Shown one piece after another: positions 25,901 through 34,900 of a DNA stretch of 64,000 bases. The position numbers and the translations under genes were made by a program. The stretch comes from Apostichopus japonicus (lineage: Eukaryota; Echinodermata; Holothuroidea; Aspidochirotida; Stichopodidae), in the NCBI RefSeq assembly GCF_037975245.1, contig NC_092572.1, positions 24,587,989-24,651,988 of the forward strand, read 5' to 3'. The notes under the pieces were generated by a model. That model was not told the DNA's origin and searched no databases. It worked only from the letters and a program-made list of their open reading frames with translations. Numbering within the stretch: position 1 is the first letter of the stretch; each line of letters opens with the position of its first letter.

Positions 25901-28900
25901 CCATAGTAACGCAGACATGCGCAGTCGTAGCTGATATTCTGGACCAGTTAATCAGTTTGAATGAAAGAAAAAGAAGCATACATTGTATTTCTTTTCACCG
26001 TTTGCTACTCTTTATAGAAATAATGTGAATTTTTTATTTTTTAACGTGTGATTGTCTTTATGTACTTTCACAATTGTAACATGTCTTTATTCATTTCAAA
26101 ACAGCGCCACCTTTCCCACCTGAAGTTTCCACCAGTTCATCTACCTCTAATTCCATAACTATCCAATGGAAACCGACGGGTAATGGAGGCAGTCCAATCA
26201 GAGGTAATATGAATATTTATATATGCTGAATATTCAAACACATTCGGATACAGCAGCCAGTTGGGACCGTTTTGCCATGTTAATACCTCTTTAAACTGTC
26301 CCTCCATCACATGCACTCGTCAAAGCACTCGTACTGACAGTATGAACAGTTCATAACCTTTACCTGATTGTAATGCTAATACCAATCTATATTGTCCTAT
26401 CATATCATGCTTCAATACTATTGACAGTATGAACAGTTCCTAACCCTTATTATGAAACAGAATATTCCTTCTGCCCATGCTGTCACTAGTGCTATGAATC
26501 ATTTCCGTATACTATAATTTTTGCTTCAAGCACTATTACTAGCAATACAAACATTTCCTAACCTTTATCTGATAGAAACATGATATTCATACTGCTCATA
26601 CTGACAATACAAGTGCTTTGAAGCGCAACATAAAAGTACTGTATAGAAAGAATTGTCCCAACTGGGTGCAGTATTCCTGCCACCCTACTGCTTCCCCTTG
26701 CATAGCGATTTTTGAAGTAATACTTCCCTGTCTGTGAATAATTTGGAGGGTCTCAATCGCATCGAAAATAACTATGGAAATTCTGGAAAAAAAAAATGAT
26801 AAAAAAAATCGGTATACTAAATCTAGAGCACACCTTATAACATAAACGTGAAAACAAAAATGGGAATTTTCAAATTATAGATTAGATGTTTTTAATCTTT
26901 ATAAAAACAATATTGCTCTGATATTTCACCAAATAACACGTATAATTCTATATATATTTTTTTATATTATATTAGAGTTTCAACTTTTCTATAAAATGGA
27001 GCATGCGCAGGAGTGGTCCAATGTACGCCTCAACTCGACATTGAGGAGCTTAAAGGTGGAGCAGTTACAGTGTGGCACAAAGTACAAGTTCTACATGACG
27101 GCTGAAAACATTCTAGGAGTTGGACAGACCAGCGATGAAATAGCTGCAGCGACAAAGGGTTCAGGTAATGTCCAAACTGACGTCATTAATTTAAAATAAG
27201 ATAAAGTAAACACACAATAGTAGGAATGATTCCAACTGACATCAAATTTATTTGATGTGTTTCGTCAGGTTTTCGTTTTTCAGGGAATATTCAAGTTGAT
27301 GTAGTAAATAAGATTTAATATAATAAAGGAAAAGTATGAATGATATATACTAAAATGAAATTAATTTGAATGGTAGGTAAAGGTTTCTTTTATAACAGCC
27401 CAGATTTATATTGGACGCATAAACCTATCGCATAGCCTATGGTAATATTATGGGGAAAAATTAACAGATGAAATTAATTAACAAACTTAATAACACAATT
27501 ATTAGTTGAACTAACTTCCGAGTGTTATTTCCTTGCGGTCTACTGATAATCGTGCTTAAAAAATCACAAAATGAGGAATTCAAACCTGGTTGGGAGAATT
27601 ATTTCTATATCGTGCTTTCATGTAGCGCGTCATAGAACTCGTACTTACAGTATGAATATCATGTTTCTAGTAGATAAAGGTTAGGAACTGTTCATACTAT
27701 CAGTACCAGTGCTTTATAGCATGATAGGGGATGGCAGTATAGAGTGGTACTAACATTAGAATCAGAGAAAGATTAGGAACTATCCATACTGTCAGTACGA
27801 GTTCTTTAAAGCAAAATATGATATGACAGTATTAGTGGTACTAGCATATTAGAATCAGACCAAAGGTTAGGAACTGTTCTTACTGTCAGTATGAGTGCTT
27901 TGAAAGATGATATGATAGAACAGTATAGAGTGGTATTAGCATTATAATTCAGATAAACATTAGGAACTGTTCATACTGTCAGTATGAGTGTTTTGAAGCA
28001 TGATATTGGTATGACAGTATAGAGTGGTATCTTTTTTCTTTTTTTTTAATTTTTTTTTTTATAAAAGCTATAGAGTGAACAATAGCCCATGAAGATTGAC
28101 ATAAGTCAAGAGCTAATATAGGCTATGAGGCACTATAAAATAAATCAACATGGGCCAATCAGTGGTTCACAACAGCTTAGGAACTACTGACGGGTGGGGG
28201 GCTGCTGCCCCCTCAACCCAGAAGCACACCTAAGCGGTGCGGTGGGAGGTGTGCACTATACATGACCTAAACTGAAAGCATCCAGAGATTCAGAACAGTT
28301 CGGGCATCATCCAGATGGCAGATGAACACCTCTCGGTCAAGGATTGGGTGATCAGTGCCTATAAAATACACCACCCACTCCCCTTCCGTATCAACAGTGG
28401 AATATTGTCCCAACTCAGTGGAATGGATGTAAATGCATCATTTCTTCATGAATATTCACTTTTATTCTTCAGTTCCGGTGCCTCCTTCCGATGACGAAGT
28501 AGTTCCCTTCACGAATGCTACTAGCATTACCGTCTTCTTATCAACGTGGCGCAGCGGTGGCTGTCCGATACAACATTTTAGCATTGAATACAAAAACTCT
28601 AGCGACAACGTATGGATCAAGGCAAGCACGAACTACCCAAGCACTAACCCCATTTACACCATCAGAGGCTTACGACCTTTGACCTGGTTTGACTTCCAGG
28701 TCACGGCTGTGAACAGCGCTGGCCCGAGTGTACACCAGTTCACCAAAGCTACGACAGCTATCGACGGTGGTAGGTGTAATTAACTGTTGAAAGAATATAT
28801 ATTCGTATTAAAATTATACTTCTTTTTCATTCTTCTAACACCCTGACGTTTAAATTTTTGCCGATTGCATGACAGCGAGAAAACATGAAAGTCAAAATCA

Positions 28901-31900
28901 TAACACAAACCAACAAACGTATCAATTGGAAAAACATTGTTTTCTTACGGGAGTCGGTATGGACTTTAAAATGTGTTATAGGTAATAGCAACAGCTTATT
29001 TATATTTTGCAACTTTTGGGTATGAAGTTCATTTTTCTAAGGTGTGTCGATAACAATTCAAAGATGAAATTGATATGGATAAATTTGAACCTGTCAATAT
29101 ATGTGAGTGACACTTTGTTATGATGAATATGATGATGGTGATGGTGGTTTTGATGGTGATGGTTGATGTGGTGTTGGTGTCGGTCGCGGTGGTTATGGTG
29201 ATGGTGGTAATGGTTAATGAGGTTGTGAGTGGTGGTGATGGCGATAATGGTGATGGTGATGATTATCATGGAAAAAAATATGCATAGTAAATGCATGGTT
29301 ACCGAATATATATAGATATATAAATAAGTGCATGCATACATGCTATATGTCATCGATGAGTAGCGAATATAAAGGTAAAATTTACAGTCCTGCCTGTGGC
29401 CAAGGACCGCTCATACGACTTTACAACTTAACCACTGGTCATTGGTAACTTGCCACACCAACACACCAAACTGTGCCCAACACAAACAATCCCTCCTGGG
29501 GCACTGGAGTGCACCACGTCTATACGTATCCCCTGGGTGACTTCCAATAGGTTGCAGCCACAAACTGGCACATACAACTATATTATTATTATTTAATAAC
29601 TAGCCTATATTATTATTTAATACTTCAATCTTAACTGTAGAAGCGGGATATTAGTATTGCTCATATTGTACGTGCTTTTGAGAATGACTTGAACCATCAT
29701 ATTAGAGAAATTATACCAACTCGATGTAACCTCATTAACGAGTATAAATATAATTAAATTTCTATTATATTTTCCATTCCAACAGAGACTGTGCCTTCAA
29801 TCACCCCATCACAGGAACACCCAAAGGTACTTCCTTTCCTTGACGACCCCAAGAAATACGTACCAGTCGTTGGACTCATGACAATTATTCTGTTTGGAAT
29901 CTTCCTCGGTTACTTTGTGTTTCAGAGGAGAGAACGTCTCCAAAAGGAGAGGGAGAAAGCTAGACTAGCCGCCGCCATCGCGGAAAGAGAAAGACATAGC
30001 TCGCTAAATTCCAGGTATGCTCAAATGTACTGGTTTCATCCGTTACGATGAATTCAGCACTATGTGTGTGTGTGTGTGACTACGTAACCTTAACTCGATG
30101 TAGTTATATGTATTATGGACACTTAGAAGCTACCGTAAATTCGACAACATTCGACAATTATGATGAATTCAGCATGATGTGTGTGTGTGTGATACCTTCA
30201 CCTTAACTCAATGTAGTTATATGTATTGTGGACACTTGGAAGCTTCCGTACATTCCACAAGATTATAAAATTATGATGAATTCAGCATGATGTGTGTGTA
30301 TGTGTGTTAACTCAATGTTGGTATATGTATTATGGACACTTGGAAGCTTCCGTAGGAAATAAGACACTTGGGTTGTTTGCAGGTCAGTATTATGTATTTA
30401 CGGTATGCGTTAAACACACTACCCTTTTACATGTAACTATGTACTAGATCAACTTAAAAGCTTCCGTAGGACACAAGGAAACCTACTTAGTTGTAACTTC
30501 TTATTACCGTATTATGTGTGTACGATGAAAGAAACATAATCAAACATATATTAACTAGTAACTTGAAAGCTTCCGTAGGAGACAGAGTATAGTTGTAATT
30601 TTATGATTTCAGTATTATGTCTGCGCTATTGTGACTGCACTTTATTATAATATAACCTTAAAGGGTGACATTAGGGAGACGTTTAGTCTTGATATTTCGT
30701 AGTCAAAGAAATAAAAGAGAAATAAAGAATGGCGTACGCAGTAACTTTATATTGCCACTGTAATTGTTGATTTTCTTTGTACTATTATTCGCACTTGGTG
30801 TTAGCCTTGTTATGTTCCCTAAACTTTACACATTGCTACGGGGATTATATGCTGAATTCGTATGGAGACTGTGTTTAATCTTATAATGAATCACTTCTAT
30901 CACTAACTGAGACATTCAAGGTAAGGAGAAAATGAATAATTATGACGTCATTTATTTTTCAGTCCGAGACGGCACGACGTCATTAATGGTAATCCTATGA
31001 CGCCAGAAAGAGAACCATTCCTAGGAACGCCCGTCAGGATAGAGCATCCTCTACCGTCTCGCCAATCGCCGTGGGTGTTTCATACGGACGGGTCGCAAGG
31101 TATGACATAGTCACGTGATGTTCGTTAATAACTTATTCATGTAGAACACTAAACATTCTGCTGATGTATGTGCAGACATTAGGTTGTCTACTTATATACA
31201 ACGAAACCTTCACAGCTGGCTGTGTTAGGTTCGGTACATTTGTGGTGAAACTGTGTCCACACAAGCTGTGTATACATAAACTCTCACCTATCCCGGAGTC
31301 TGGTAGACCGGAGGGGTGCCACAGACGCCCTCGCAACTACTTCTCTCCACTTCTTCCTGTCCTCGGCCTCTCGTAGGGCATCAGGCAGTTTGAGGCCCGT
31401 CCACTCTGGGATGTTGTCCTCCCATCTTTTTCTCTGTCTGCCTCTCCTTCTTCCTCCCGGTACCGTGCCCTGCAGGATCGTCTTAGCCAGTCCTGTCGAT
31501 CTTGTGACATGGCCATACCATCTCAGTTTTCGTTTCTTCACAATGGTGAGGAGGTCATCGTAGTGCCCGATTTCGTGTAGACACAGAAACTGTGTCTACA
31601 CAAAATGTGTCCACGCAAACTGTGTCTCTGCAAAACTGTTATCAACATTATACGCTATTCTGCATTTCTTTCAGAAGTGGATGTGAATTGCAATGGTCGA
31701 CCTGACACCTACGGCGGTTACGGCTATCGTGGCTCATACAGGCGGAGTCTGGCGACTTTCCGTACCGACGAAGAGGGATCGGACAGTTTGTCAGACCTCG
31801 GGGCCGCAGCTCCTCACATTAGAGAACGGGTGTACGATCAACCACCAGTAGAGAGATGTAAGTGTTCTATAGCTATCTATCTGTCAAGTGATAATGTGAC

Positions 31901-34900
31901 GTCATTTTAACTGTTTCGAAGGCAATGGGTTCATGAGATATGAATACACAATAACTTTCTTATGATGTTATTACGGAAAATTTGAAATGTATACAAATTA
32001 AAGTTTTTAATATTATTGTAACAGAAACCTGTTGGAAACCATATTTTTGCGATCGGTATGGCAACGTTTTTGGATACCGTGCACGAGATGCTCAAGTCCA
32101 AAAAAAGTTTCAAGATGATACCTTTAGGCGATACATTGTATAATTCAACTCTTTTACCCATACAACAGAGTTGAGACATTTAAGTATTCAATCGATTTGT
32201 TTTTCCATTCCAGCTATATCAACTCACACTTACGCTCGTCTGGACGATTTCCACGGTGTTCCTCCGGCGGTACCCGGTAGACCGGTTCAATTCTTCACGA
32301 GTGACCATGCCTCGGGGAACTCTTCGCACGCTCAACCAGATAGCGAAACATCAGCCTCCCAACAGGGTGAGTACTCGATACGCATTGTGTATTGTTATCT
32401 TTACAATTATCCTGACCAGAACCTGTTGCAATTAAGTGCTATGAATTTCAGACCATTTATTGATGATATCAGCTTTTTGCTTGAATATATGTCCTTTAAA
32501 AAAGTGTCAGATTAGAGTCAGTTTGACAACCCCTAGCTTTACCCATTGTCGAATTGTGTATGACGTCACAGTATATATTGTTCATAACAATTATGAAGGG
32601 TGATCAGTGTTCTGATGATGCAAAGTGCATGAATCACTTGGAATATATACACCCATCACAGACCTACACAAAATGACGATGACTCTGAACTCTTTTTCAT
32701 TTGTTAATATGTCCCAACCCCATCCTCTTTCCTTCAATGTAAATGACGTAGTCATTCACACTAAGCATGGTTTGATATATTCCTCTACCGTACATTCTCA
32801 TTCATACCAGAAATTACAGAATTACGAAAGTTACAAATTTCGTGAAACCAGTACACACACTATTCGATTATATGACTTATATTTGTTATTTTGGCTTGCT
32901 AGATGAAAAGCCTCCAAGCCTCAACTCGATCGGTACCAACACATCCTCCAACAGGGAAGAATTAGAACGACTCTACGCCAACGCCTGTCGCCTGCAGCAG
33001 ATGAACTACCAATCTCCGCACTCATCCACCCAATACTCCTCCTCCCAGTCCCACTCATCCCCCTCTAAAAACTACGACCGCCCGCCGAGGAGATCCCGTG
33101 AATCACGTGACTCGCGTCATCGACGTCAGTCCTCGAAAGGGCGCATCACGGGAGAGATCGACATCGGAGCCTTGTATAAAGCGACGTCGAGTGACTTGGA
33201 AGCCGGCATCGTGCAATTCACGGAGTCGCCTCCATTGGAATCCGTACCAGAGAGTGGTATAACAGCAGACAAAGCACTCTACAGCACCGTGAATAAACCG
33301 GGCGGTACGTATTACGTCATCATTCACACGAACAGGCAACTTACAAGTAGGCTAAGATTAAGGCTAGTTTAACCATGGCAGGAAAAAGGAAATAAGCGAA
33401 ACACGCAACAACAAAAAATGCGGAATCTTGTCTTTCTTTGAAGGAAAAAAATGTCATACGTTACAAATTGAATTTGCATACGTTTATATACAGAGCTGTT
33501 ACTTCATTTGTCATAGACATTTTGAGATGATGCAACTGTCGGTTGCAGCTAGCTTCAAGACATAATCGTAATGTTTGAACAAAAGCGTTTAGACATACCG
33601 TACTGTTTATAACGGTGTCAATTCATGAAACAGTTTCGTTGTAAAGAGAAATGTTCTCAAAACTAAAAAAAAAAACTAAAACTAAAATAAATATAAATAA
33701 AATAAACAAAATAAAAAATAAAAAATATAAGAGCAAAGAGACCAGACCAAACCAGACGAGACATTTCGATAAGTTGTTAAAATATGACAATTTTTAGTTA
33801 GTGCATTAATCCCCTCTATGGAGGGTTATATAGCAAGGGTCGCAGCAGGGGACTAACCTGTTAAGCTTTAAAGTTCAAGAGTCACATTATGTTTCGGTTT
33901 AATCTGCAGGACCAAGAAGGCAACACGACAGGCCAATCTATCCGGCTACTACCCCGCCAATACCTCGCCACTATCCCGCCACTACCAGTCCATCGCCGAT
34001 ACACTCTAGCGAGGACACCACGGACCACGAACCGGATCACGGAAGCTCTGATAAATCCTTCTCTGTACATCGGCCAATCACGACCCGGTATCGACCAAAC
34101 AGAAGGGGACCGAGGAGGGGATATGTAGGGAGACCCATCATACGAGCTGGGAGGGCAGTCCATCGACGATACAGATAGTAAGAGACAGTTGTTCTTTTCT
34201 ATAAGACACACACACCAATAAAAAAACCTACCATCATTATAGTTTATTTGTTATATCTGAGATTAATGAGATAAATGTCATGATATAACTTTCCCAAACA
34301 GCTAAGATAAAATATAAATCCACTTGGGAGATATCAGATATATAATGTTCATTCACAGACAAGACCGAAGACTTGATCAAGTCTAAATATGACATCATCG
34401 AGCCACATGCACGTGCTTCCTTTGTTTTTGTATGTTTTCCTTTAATTATGATAATATGGTTATTTTCTGTCATGGTGGTCGGTTTGGCGAATACTTCATC
34501 TAAAATGTTGGCATGCTTAACGTGATATGAGAAAAACTTATCACCAACATACAAGCTGTCTGTTGACGATGAGCAATGTTTTCTTTTACATATATGTGTC
34601 TTTTACTTGATTCATTCTTCCCCCTCTCTCATCAGCCACGACAGTCGAAGAAGTAACGGAACACCAAGCAGTAGCTCAGAGGAGACCACCCGGCCAAACT
34701 CCCGTTACAGAGATCCCTCTAGCCCGTCTGAGGGTTACATGTCATTCCCTTACGACAGTTTAAGTGCTGCGTACAGTGGTGTCACAGACAGTGACCCGGA
34801 GCCCCGTAAACCTTATCTTATTGCCTATAAATACGACAGACGAAAAATTCGAGATAAAGGTAGGTTTCGCGCAACTGGTACGCGTACCATGTGTGTTTAT

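Noticed and set aside
29000-29353. His-rich minus-strand protein
   Set aside because: Arises from the GAT/GGT trinucleotide repeat.
30045-30600. CRISPR-like array
   Set aside because: Units of ~114 bp with GT runs in a metazoan intron; a minisatellite, with no spacer/repeat structure.
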